Assembly: GCA_030427825.1 (NCBI GenBank)
Contig: JAUICO010000012.1
Span: 1-59,369 of the forward strand
DNA: 59,369 nucleotides
DNA from: a bacterium
GTDB taxonomy: Bacteria > Myxococcota_A > Bradymonadia > REDH01
Reading direction: 5' to 3'
Notes under the pieces: generated by a model
What the model was told of the DNA's origin: nothing
The model's input: the letters and a program-made list of their open reading frames with translations, nothing else
Databases searched by the model: none
Translations under genes and position numbers: made by a program
In this document: positions 52,823 through 59,369 of the stretch, one piece after another
How the letters are laid out: each line of letters begins with the position of its first letter
Numbering within the stretch: position 1 is the stretch's first letter

Positions 52823-54322
52823 ATGAGCAGACGCTACGAATATGATGAAGCTACGCTGACCAGCCTTGAGCACGAAATCCGTCTCGAGTTCGACCGCCGC
52901 ATCTACTGCAACCGCGACCTGAACCTGGACGCGGTGCAGTGGGTTGGTTTCGACATGGACTACACCCTCGCGATCTACCAGCAGGAAGAGTTCGACGCAC
53001 TCACCTGGCGTCTGGCGAGCCGCAGTCTGGTCGACAACTACGGGTATCCTGCGGAGCTGCCGAGCATGGAGTACGACCCGGAGTTCGCGATTCGCGGCCT
53101 CGTGGTTGACCATGAGACGGGAAACATCCTGAAGATGAACGTGTTCCGACACGTGGGCAAGGCGTACCACGGCGGGCAGCCGCTCACAGCCGACGAGATC
53201 GCAGCGTACGCGAAGCGCCCTCCACAGATCTCAAGCGAGCGATTTCGCCTGCTGGACACCCTGTTTGAGATGCCTGAGGCGTTGCTCTTCGGGCGGCTTG
53301 TCGAGCTGCTCGAAGGTCGCGGCCTCGATGTGGACTACAGGCGCGTAGCGGGAGACGTTCGCGCCGCGATCGATGGAATCCACGCTGATGAGTCCCTGAA
53401 GTCCCAGGTCATGAACGACCTCTCCCGCTACGTGTTTCGCGACCCGGAGCTCCCACACACGCTGCATCGTCTGCGCTCAGAGAAGAAGAAGCTCTTCCTG
53501 ATGACGAATTCCCATTATCCATACACAAACGCCGTAATGGACTACCTCCTGGGCGGCTCTGAGGGTGCGTATCCCGACTGGAAGCGGTACTTCGATGTGA
53601 TCGTCACCGCAGCGTCCAAGCCGGCGTTCTTTCGCAGCGAGACGCCCTTCTACATTCTCGACGCAGACGGAAAGGTGATCGGGGAGGAACACGAGGGCTT
53701 TCAGCGTTCCGTCGCGTACCAGCACGGAAATCTGGCACAATTCGAGCGGTTCATAGGGCTCAGCGGCCAGGAAATCCTCTACGTCGGGGACCACATTTTC
53801 GGGGACATTCTTCGGTCGAAGATCGATTCCAACTGGCGAACCTGCATGATCATCCCAGAGATGGAACGCGAGCTTGTCGGCGTCGAGAGCTCCCGCGACC
53901 TTATCGTGGCCTGGACAGCAGCGCAGAGCCGGCTGGAGCGCATTCAGGCCGAGATTGAGTCCCGTCAGGATTCGGCCTCACGGCTGAGCGCGACGTTGAG
54001 TCACGACGTCCCCAGCGAGGACCGAAGCCGACGCACCAGTCGCCTGATTCGTCCACTGACACGGCGGATTGATGTGCTGCGGCGGCAGGCCCGAGAGGTC
54101 CTCGAACGCACCTTCGAGTATGAACGGAGCTTTGACCATGAGTTCTCCTCGCGTTGGGGTTCCCTGTTCAAAGAAGGCAACGAGCTGTCGTTGTTCGGCT
54201 CTCAGGTCTCGCAGTTCGCCTGCGTGTACACATCGCGGGTATCGAACTTCAGCGCATACTCAACGCAGCACTTCTTTCGCTCTCCACCGCAGCGTATGCC
54301 CCACGAACAGGGCTACCTCTAG
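52823..54322 (+). CDS. HAD superfamily 5'-nucleotidase
   Basis: A 499-residue enzyme of the cytosolic purine 5'-nucleotidase (NT5C2-like, HAD-IG) group. The catalytic loop WVGFDMDYTLAIY (D44, D46), the substrate-specific DPEFAIRGLVVDHETGNILKM segment, motif II LFLMTNSHYPYTN and motif III ILYVGDHIFGDILRSK (about residue 318-333) are intact. The C-terminal coiled-coil-like region (about 370-460) is typical of the group. ATG 52823 is chosen because the frame before it is not conserved-looking. Divergent from the murein peptidase gene. Confidence 0.88.
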   Translation: MSRRYEYDEATLTSLEHEIRLEFDRRIYCNRDLNLDAVQWVGFDMDYTLAIYQQEEFDALTWRLASRSLVDNYGYPAELPSMEYDPEFAIRGLVVDHETGNILKMNVFRHVGKAYHGGQPLTADEIAAYAKRPPQISSERFRLLDTLFEMPEALLFGRLVELLEGRGLDVDYRRVAGDVRAAIDGIHADESLKSQVMNDLSRYVFRDPELPHTLHRLRSEKKKLFLMTNSHYPYTNAVMDYLLGGSEGAYPDWKRYFDVIVTAASKPAFFRSETPFYILDADGKVIGEEHEGFQRSVAYQHGNLAQFERFIGLSGQEILYVGDHIFGDILRSKIDSNWRTCMIIPEMERELVGVESSRDLIVAWTAAQSRLERIQAEIESRQDSASRLSATLSHDVPSEDRSRRTSRLIRPLTRRIDVLRRQAREVLERTFEYERSFDHEFSSRWGSLFKEGNELSLFGSQVSQFACVYTSRVSNFSAYSTQHFFRSPPQRMPHEQGYL

Positions 54323-54456
54323 AAGCTGCGTCGGCAGAAAGCCGCGACACCATCGGGGGTGGCGGGATCAACAACACACGGCTACTCTTTGAGCGCACGC
54401 GATGGTTGCATCCTTCGTACCAGCCCGCGCTATTGTGCCACTGGAGAGGTGTCGTT

Positions 54457-55824
54457 GTGAAAACCACGGGTCGAGACCAGGTCATTACGCCGATTCTGCT
54501 CATCACAATCGCGATGGCATTCACTACCGCGGGATGCCGCGACGACAACGGCGGCGCGGGGAGCGGCGGTGACACTTCTGATGTTGCCGACGCCGGCGAT
54601 GCAGGCGACACTGTCGCCGACGTAGGCAGCGATGCGGACGATGCCGTCGATAGCAGTGATGCCCCGGACTCCGCGGATGTTTCAGACAGCTCCGACACGG
54701 TCGACGCTGCGGACGGTGCAGACGCCATGGACAGCGCGGACAGCGCAGACGTCGCCGACAGCACGGATGCGACCGACGTCGCCGACAGCAGCGACGCCGC
54801 AGATTCCGAAGACACCGCCGACTCCGGCGATGCCGTCGACGAAGAGACCGGCAGCGTCTGCGACGCTTTTGTGTGCCACGGCGACTCGCACTGCGAAGTC
54901 CGTGACGGGGATCCGGTCTGCGTGTGTGACGACGGCGACCCCCTGCCTCTTGGCGAGGTCTGCAACCCGTGCATCGACGGCCCGAACCAGATCGACTGCG
55001 AATGCATCCCCGGCTTCACATGGAACGGCACCGAATGCGACGCCGGCGGTGGGGTCGCGATCTCTAACGGCGACGAAGAGATCGACCGCCAAAACGCAGG
55101 ACTCTTCGTTCTGCCGCCTCGCAATCTCCTGATCAACGGCGGCGCGCAGTTTGGAGACTTCAGCGGCTGGGACCGTACCGAAGACGCCGGACTCGGATTC
55201 ACCATTGGACCCGGCCTCTTCGACGGAAACGGTTTTACCTGCGATGGCGCCGACGGACTCTGGAACACCATGGTGCAGGAAGTGGACCTGATCGAGCGGG
55301 GACTGAACGCGGACTGGCTGGCGACGTCCCCGGATTTTCGACTCCGGCTTTTCGCGATCGGCAACGGAGTCGATTTCGACGCGAAACAGGACCCGCTCTA
55401 CCTGAGTGTCGAGCTGCTCAATGCCGATCGTGAGGTCATCCACGTCGAAGAAGGCGGGAGCGTAGATACACCGATCAACAGCGGCAGGCGCTGGCTGGGC
55501 ATCGGCGGCGGCGGCTCAGGCTACGGCGATGACGCCCGCTATGTCCGATACACCGTGTCCTGCAGCTCGGTGGAATTCACCGACACATACGACGGTGCCA
55601 CCCTCGACGGCGCGCACGTCTCATTCGGCGCCATCGAGATGCGCATTGCGAATGAAGACGGCGTCTTTGGAGACTGGCGCGGACTCGCCGGGTCGCTGCC
55701 CTGGACACTCAGCGATGGGCTTGGCGAAAAGACCGTTTGTGTGCAGTTTCGCGACGCAGAAACCCTCGAAGAACTCAGCACTGTTTGCGACACCATCCAG
55801 CGAATCGCAGGACCCAAAAAGTGA
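54457..55824 (+). CDS. Lipoprotein with long Asp/Ser/Ala linker and Cys-rich module
   Basis: A 455-residue lipoprotein. GTG 54457 follows GGAGAGG by 7 nt. The lipobox is TAGC (C27). Residues about 36-130 are a low-complexity linker of DSADVAD-like units; about 133-200 are a Cys-rich EGF-like stretch (CHGDSHCEVRDGDPVCVCDDG, CIPGFTWNGTEC). The remaining 250 residues are a beta-rich domain starting RNLLINGGAQFGDFSGW, the pattern of a carbohydrate-binding jelly-roll. A cell-surface adhesin is plausible. Its stop overlaps the next gene's GTG. Confidence 0.72.
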   Translation: MKTTGRDQVITPILLITIAMAFTTAGCRDDNGGAGSGGDTSDVADAGDAGDTVADVGSDADDAVDSSDAPDSADVSDSSDTVDAADGADAMDSADSADVADSTDATDVADSSDAADSEDTADSGDAVDEETGSVCDAFVCHGDSHCEVRDGDPVCVCDDGDPLPLGEVCNPCIDGPNQIDCECIPGFTWNGTECDAGGGVAISNGDEEIDRQNAGLFVLPPRNLLINGGAQFGDFSGWDRTEDAGLGFTIGPGLFDGNGFTCDGADGLWNTMVQEVDLIERGLNADWLATSPDFRLRLFAIGNGVDFDAKQDPLYLSVELLNADREVIHVEEGGSVDTPINSGRRWLGIGGGGSGYGDDARYVRYTVSCSSVEFTDTYDGATLDGAHVSFGAIEMRIANEDGVFGDWRGLAGSLPWTLSDGLGEKTVCVQFRDAETLEELSTVCDTIQRIAGPKK

Positions 55825-56960
55825 AAATCGACACCCTCGCTATCCACGCCGGCCAGGCGCCTGATCCCACAACCGGCGCCATCATGGTGCCGATCTTCCA
55901 GACCTCGACCTACGTGCAGAGCAGCCCCGGAGTGCATCGGGGCTTTGAGTATTCACGCACGCACAACCCGACGCGAAACGCCATGGAGGCATGCATCGCG
56001 GCCCTTGAAGGCGGCAGCCACGGCATCGCTTTCGGCTCGGGGTGCGCCGCGACTTCGACGGTAATCCAGACCCTCTCGTCGGGAGATCACGTCATCGCGT
56101 GCGACGACCTCTACGGCGGCACCTACCGCCTGTTCACAAAGGTGATGGAGCGCTTCGGCATTGAGTTCACCTTCGCCGACCTCAGCGATCCCGCCGCGAT
56201 CGAGCCGCTCTTCAAGCCGAACACGAAGCTGGTGTGGCTTGAGACGCCGACGAACCCGCTGCTCAAGCTCGTAGATATCGCGGGCATCTGCGAACGAGCC
56301 CACGCCGCCGGAGCGCTCGTTGCGGTCGACAACACCTTCATGACACCGGTCTTTCAACGACCACTGGCACTCGGTGCTGACCTCGTTGTCCACTCGACAA
56401 CAAAATACATCAACGGACACAGCGACGTTGTCGGCGGCATTGTCGTGACCGACAATGAAGAAGTCGCCGCGTCCCTACGCTTCTTACAGAACTCACTCGG
56501 CGCCATCCCGGGGCCGATGGACTGCTTCCTGGTCATGCGCGGTGTGAAGACCCTCGGGGTTCGGATGCGCCAGCATGCCATCGGCGCCCAACGTGTCGCC
56601 GAGTATCTCGAAGCCCACAACGCAATCGAACGCGTGATCTGGCCCGGTCTGCCATCGCATCCACAGCACGAGCTCGCCGCGCGTCAGATGTCATCGGGCG
56701 GCGGCATGGTGAGTGCCGTCCTGCGCGGCGGACTCCCTGCGGCGCGAAAGATGCTTGAGAGAACGCAGCTCTTCGCCCTCGCCGAATCCCTCGGCGGCGT
56801 TGAGTCCCTGATCGAGCACCCGGCCATCATGACCCACGCGTCCATACCTCCCGAGATCCGGGCAGCGCTTGGCATCACCGACGGGCTGGTTCGCCTCTCA
56901 GTGGGCATCGAAGATGTCGAAGACCTGATCGCCGATCTGGAGAACGCCCTCGCGCCCTGA
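55821..56960 (+). CDS. Cystathionine gamma-synthase/gamma-lyase family enzyme
   Basis: A 379-residue PLP enzyme of the Cys/Met metabolism family. The start KIDTLAIHAGQAPDPTTGAI, the Tyr-Arg motif YSRTHNPTR (44-52), AFGSGCAATS, LETPTNPLL, DNTFMTPVFQRPL and the lysine K195 in STTKYINGH are typical. Whether it is a synthase (MetB) or a lyase (MetC/CTH-like) cannot be decided from sequence here. GTG 55821 overlaps the lipoprotein stop (GTGA), so translation is coupled to a surface protein, an odd pairing. Confidence 0.9.
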   Translation: MKIDTLAIHAGQAPDPTTGAIMVPIFQTSTYVQSSPGVHRGFEYSRTHNPTRNAMEACIAALEGGSHGIAFGSGCAATSTVIQTLSSGDHVIACDDLYGGTYRLFTKVMERFGIEFTFADLSDPAAIEPLFKPNTKLVWLETPTNPLLKLVDIAGICERAHAAGALVAVDNTFMTPVFQRPLALGADLVVHSTTKYINGHSDVVGGIVVTDNEEVAASLRFLQNSLGAIPGPMDCFLVMRGVKTLGVRMRQHAIGAQRVAEYLEAHNAIERVIWPGLPSHPQHELAARQMSSGGGMVSAVLRGGLPAARKMLERTQLFALAESLGGVESLIEHPAIMTHASIPPEIRAALGITDGLVRLSVGIEDVEDLIADLENALAP

Positions 56961-56980
56961 GCCGGCCTGAAGCGACCGGC
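56961..56980. terminator. Hairpin between convergent genes
   Basis: GCCGG (56961-56965) and CCGGC (56976-56980) form a short stem directly after the cystathionine enzyme stop and 18 bp before the lspA stop. A weak bidirectional terminator is possible; no T-tract is present. Confidence 0.3.
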
Positions 56981-56998
56981 GTTCGTTCCCGCCGCCAC

Positions 56999-57751
56999 TC
57001 AGCTCGGAACCAGACCTTCGCTCTCGACCGGCTCTTCTTCGGTCTCAAAGTTACCGAATATGATCTGCAGCGCGAGCAGGACCACCCCGATCGAGATCCA
57101 GCTGTCCGCCACGTTGAAGGTCGGCCAGCGCTTGACCTCACCCTTCCAGGTGATGGCCCACTCGATGAAGTCGACAACATACCCGTAGCGCACGCGATCG
57201 ATAAAGTTGCCCATCGCGCCGCCGACGATCAGTGCCAGCGCCACGATCAGCCAACGCTGATGGTCTTCAACGTTGCGGAAGATCATCATCACGATGATGA
57301 TCGCCAGAATCGACACGACCACAAAGAAAGGGCGGCGCACATTTTCGCCGGCATTCGCCAGCAGCCCGAAGGCGGCACCGGGGTTGCGGGCGTAGCTGTG
57401 GCTCCAGAATCCTTTCATGATCGTGGTCGAGCGGTGCTTGATCTCAAGCTCCTGCCCGGCCTGCAGCACGGTGCTTCGGGCCAGGCGCAGAGGCGGCGAA
57501 CCCTCGCGAGCCTCGCGGTAGACGGCGTCGGCGCTCGCCGATTCGTTGTCGTCATCCAGGTCGACATTCAGTTCGTCGACCACCCACTCTTCGACGGTCA
57601 TCCCGTCCTGAGAGTCCGAGACCGTGCGCTCGATTGAGTGCTCCCAGGCCTGGGTTCTGGACGCGAGGTTTCGCTCTGCAAGTGTCTTCGTCCAGATGTC
57701 TGTGATGACACACACAACAACGATGACACCGAAAATCCCGTACTTGTTCAT
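56999..57751 (-). CDS. lspA: Lipoprotein signal peptidase LspA with periplasmic insertion
   Basis: A 250-residue aspartyl protease that removes the signal peptide of lipoproteins at the inner membrane. Helix 1 (about 5-22, with D18 and K22), the conserved SYARNPGAAFGLL (119-131) and GNFIDRVRYGYVVDFI (181-196) are seen. The catalytic pair is D194 (VVDF) and D216 (FNVADSWIS). Typical LspA is about 160-170 residues. Here about 75 extra, charged residues (about 27-105) sit between helix 1 and the first active-site loop, on the periplasmic side. The ATG overlaps the ileS stop (ATGA). Fits a genome with many lipoproteins. Confidence 0.93.
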   Translation of the reverse strand: MNKYGIFGVIVVVCVITDIWTKTLAERNLASRTQAWEHSIERTVSDSQDGMTVEEWVVDELNVDLDDDNESASADAVYREAREGSPPLRLARSTVLQAGQELEIKHRSTTIMKGFWSHSYARNPGAAFGLLANAGENVRRPFFVVVSILAIIIVMMIFRNVEDHQRWLIVALALIVGGAMGNFIDRVRYGYVVDFIEWAITWKGEVKRWPTFNVADSWISIGVVLLALQIIFGNFETEEEPVESEGLVPS

Positions 57752-59369
57752 GAAGCGTCCAATGCAATAACGACGTCCGCACAACGTCCGCACAGTTGCG
57801 GTAATTCCACGCGACTGCCGACGTCATCGCGATAGTTCCAGCAGCGCGGACATCGAGGCGACGCCGACGCCGCGACAGCCACATCCACGCCGGACTCATG
57901 GTCTGCGCTTCCTTCAACAACATCTACACGCGACACAATGAAGAGCTCAGCGAGGCGCTCCTCTTTGCCCACCAGTGCTGCGCTCGCTTTTGCGCTGCAT
58001 GTAAGGGTAACGAGAGCTTCCTGCGAGGACCCGATCTGGCCGGGCTCGCGCTCACCCTTCTTCCGCGGGCGTCGCGCTTCGATTTCGCCCTGCACCCGCG
58101 AACGGAGCGCAAGCGCGGCCTCAAACTCCGCGTCGGTGTGAGCCCACTCGTCAGGCGTAGGCTCGAACTCCGTCAGCGCGACGAACTCTGCGTCACCGTC
58201 GCGGCGCGGCATCAGCTCCCACGCCTCTTCCGATGTGAATGTCAGTACCGGCCACGTGATGACGAGCAGTCGGCGCAGTATCTCGTACATCACCGCCTGC
58301 GAGCCTACACGCGATGCGTCGCTTTCTGCATCGCAATAGAGGCGGTCCTTGAGCACATCGAGATACACCGCGCTCATCTCAAGATTGCAGAAATCCTGGG
58401 TCGCGTGAAAGACCGTGTGAAACTCGTACTGCTCCCAGGCTTCGGTTGTCTTCGCGGCGTACGCGCTGAGCTTCGAGAGAGCCCATCGGTCGATGGGTGA
58501 CAACGCCGCCGGGTCCACAGCGCCGACGTTCGGATCAAACCCGTCCAGGTTTCCGAGCAGGAATCGAATCGTGTTGCGAATCTTCCGGTACGCGTCGCCT
58601 ACCTGTTTGAGCAGGCCGGCGGTAAGCACCGTGTCATTGCGGTAATCGACTGAGGCCACCCACGCGCGCAGAATCTCGGCACCGTGCTGGTCGATCATTC
58701 GTTGAAGCGGCTCAAAAGTCGGGCTCGACTTCGAGTATTTGTGCCCTTTCTCGTCGACCACAAAACCATGAGTCAGAACCGAGCGGTACGGCGCGCCGCC
58801 GTTGTTCGCCACAGACGCGATCAGCGAGGTGTGGAACCATCCGCGGTGCTGGTCTGAGCCTTCAAGGTACAGGTCTGCAACGCCGTCCAGTCCTTCCCGG
58901 TCCCGCAGGACGGCCGCCCAGCTGACACCGGAGTCAAACCAAACGTCGAGAATGTCCTCGACCTTCGCAAACCTGTCTGGACCGGCGTTGCATGAGGGAC
59001 AGACGACGCCATCTGGCACCAGCTCCGCGACCTCACGTTCAAACCAAACATCAGAGCCGTGCTCTTCGCACAGGTCGGCCACGTGGTACGCGACCTTCTC
59101 CGAAACGACCTGGCCGCCGCAGGCGTCGCAAACGAAGGCGGTGATCGGCACGCCCCACGAGCGCTGGCGTGAGATACACCAGTCCGGTCGGGTCTGCATC
59201 ATGCCGCCAATGCGGTTCTTACCCCAGTGGGGCACCCAGTTGGTTGACTCGATCGCGTCCAGGCAACGCCGGCGCAGCCCTTCATGCTCGACGCTGATAA
59301 ACCACTGCTCGGTGGCACGAAAAATGAGCGGCTTGTTTGTTCGCCAGCAATGCGGATATCGGTCGATGT
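57748..59369 (-). CDS. ileS: Isoleucine--tRNA ligase, C-terminal part
   Basis: The 3' portion (about 540 codons) of a class I aminoacyl-tRNA synthetase; the 5' end lies beyond the window. Visible are the editing-domain end PHCWRTNKPLIFRATEQWF, WCISRQRSWGVPI, an inserted zinc knuckle (CDACGG and CPSCNAG), DVWFDSGVSWAAVL, and the KMSKS equivalent KYSKS in KGHKYSKSS. An anticodon-binding helical domain (about 200-370 before the end) and a C-terminal zinc motif CPRCWNYRD with CGRC follow. It charges tRNA-Ile. It is operonic with lspA, an arrangement known in many bacteria. Confidence 0.95.
   Translation of the reverse strand, partial: IDRYPHCWRTNKPLIFRATEQWFISVEHEGLRRRCLDAIESTNWVPHWGKNRIGGMMQTRPDWCISRQRSWGVPITAFVCDACGGQVVSEKVAYHVADLCEEHGSDVWFEREVAELVPDGVVCPSCNAGPDRFAKVEDILDVWFDSGVSWAAVLRDREGLDGVADLYLEGSDQHRGWFHTSLIASVANNGGAPYRSVLTHGFVVDEKGHKYSKSSPTFEPLQRMIDQHGAEILRAWVASVDYRNDTVLTAGLLKQVGDAYRKIRNTIRFLLGNLDGFDPNVGAVDPAALSPIDRWALSKLSAYAAKTTEAWEQYEFHTVFHATQDFCNLEMSAVYLDVLKDRLYCDAESDASRVGSQAVMYEILRRLLVITWPVLTFTSEEAWELMPRRDGDAEFVALTEFEPTPDEWAHTDAEFEAALALRSRVQGEIEARRPRKKGEREPGQIGSSQEALVTLTCSAKASAALVGKEERLAELFIVSRVDVVEGSADHESGVDVAVAASASPRCPRCWNYRDDVGSRVELPQLCGRCADVVIALDAS

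Overview
The window is about 59.4 kb of GC-rich (roughly 60-65 %) bacterial chromosome with dense genes, many of them overlapping by ATGA or GTGA. The content is that of a predatory or social delta-type lineage (Myxococcota, Bradymonadota or similar). It has a dcw cluster with meso-DAP-type MurE, an AgmX/PglI-type C-terminal domain, PEGA and TPR proteins, a MoxR/DUF58/SpoIIM/RDD operon, and several lipoproteins whose lipidated cysteine is followed by a long Asp/Ser/Ala linker. The taxon is an inference from gene families; no rRNA, tRNA, phage, insertion sequence or CRISPR array was seen.

Left part (1-5.7 kb): the start of a peptide-binding lipoprotein cut by the window edge, a DUF1330 protein, and a gas-response module. 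The module is a SufR-like regulator overlapping a group III truncated haemoglobin, divergent from a hemerythrin-like protein. Then come a secreted unknown, a TonB-family protein with an acidic linker, and a Cys-rich lipoprotein. From 11.1 kb leftward runs a three-gene operon: a 1256-residue membrane AAA ATPase with a huge N-terminal coiled coil, an MscS channel, and the tRNA methyltransferase TrmJ. The ATPase-channel pair is the best candidate for an undescribed system.

Centre (11.2-26.3 kb): the cell-division and wall cluster is read leftward as mraZ-rsmH-ftsL-ftsI-murEF-mraY-ftsW-murG-ddl-ftsQ-ftsA-ftsZ. MurE and MurF are one polypeptide, FtsI carries a PASTA domain, and murD, murC and murB are absent from their usual places. 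The two real breaks inside the cluster each hold a striking inverted-repeat element: the ddl leader and the ftsA-ftsZ gap. Upstream of mraZ is an 0.9-kb gene-poor region. It contains a plausible promoter with a built-in palindrome, MraZ-box-like repeats and a small group of DnaA-box-like 9-mers, one of them perfect.

Right-centre (27.1-45.5 kb): a small conserved-looking protein and a lipoprotein, then a seven-gene fully overlapping rightward operon (DUF4129, DUF4350, MoxR, DUF58, SpoIIM-like, RDD, lipoprotein EEP phosphatase). Next are a Kelch-type lipoprotein, a PEGA protein with a long YGQP repeat tract, a 1049-residue TPR-like protein, and an apparent sn-glycerol-1-phosphate dehydrogenase, a family best known from archaeal lipid synthesis.

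Right part (45.5-59.4 kb): a leftward operon of lipoprotein, GYF/AgmX membrane protein, secreted HEAT-repeat protein and TsaE. It is followed by another lipoprotein, a secreted M74-type murein endopeptidase fused to HEAT repeats, a HAD 5'-nucleotidase, a low-complexity lipoprotein translationally coupled to a cystathionine gamma-synthase/lyase, and an ileS-lspA pair. LspA has an unusual periplasmic insertion, and ileS runs off the right edge.
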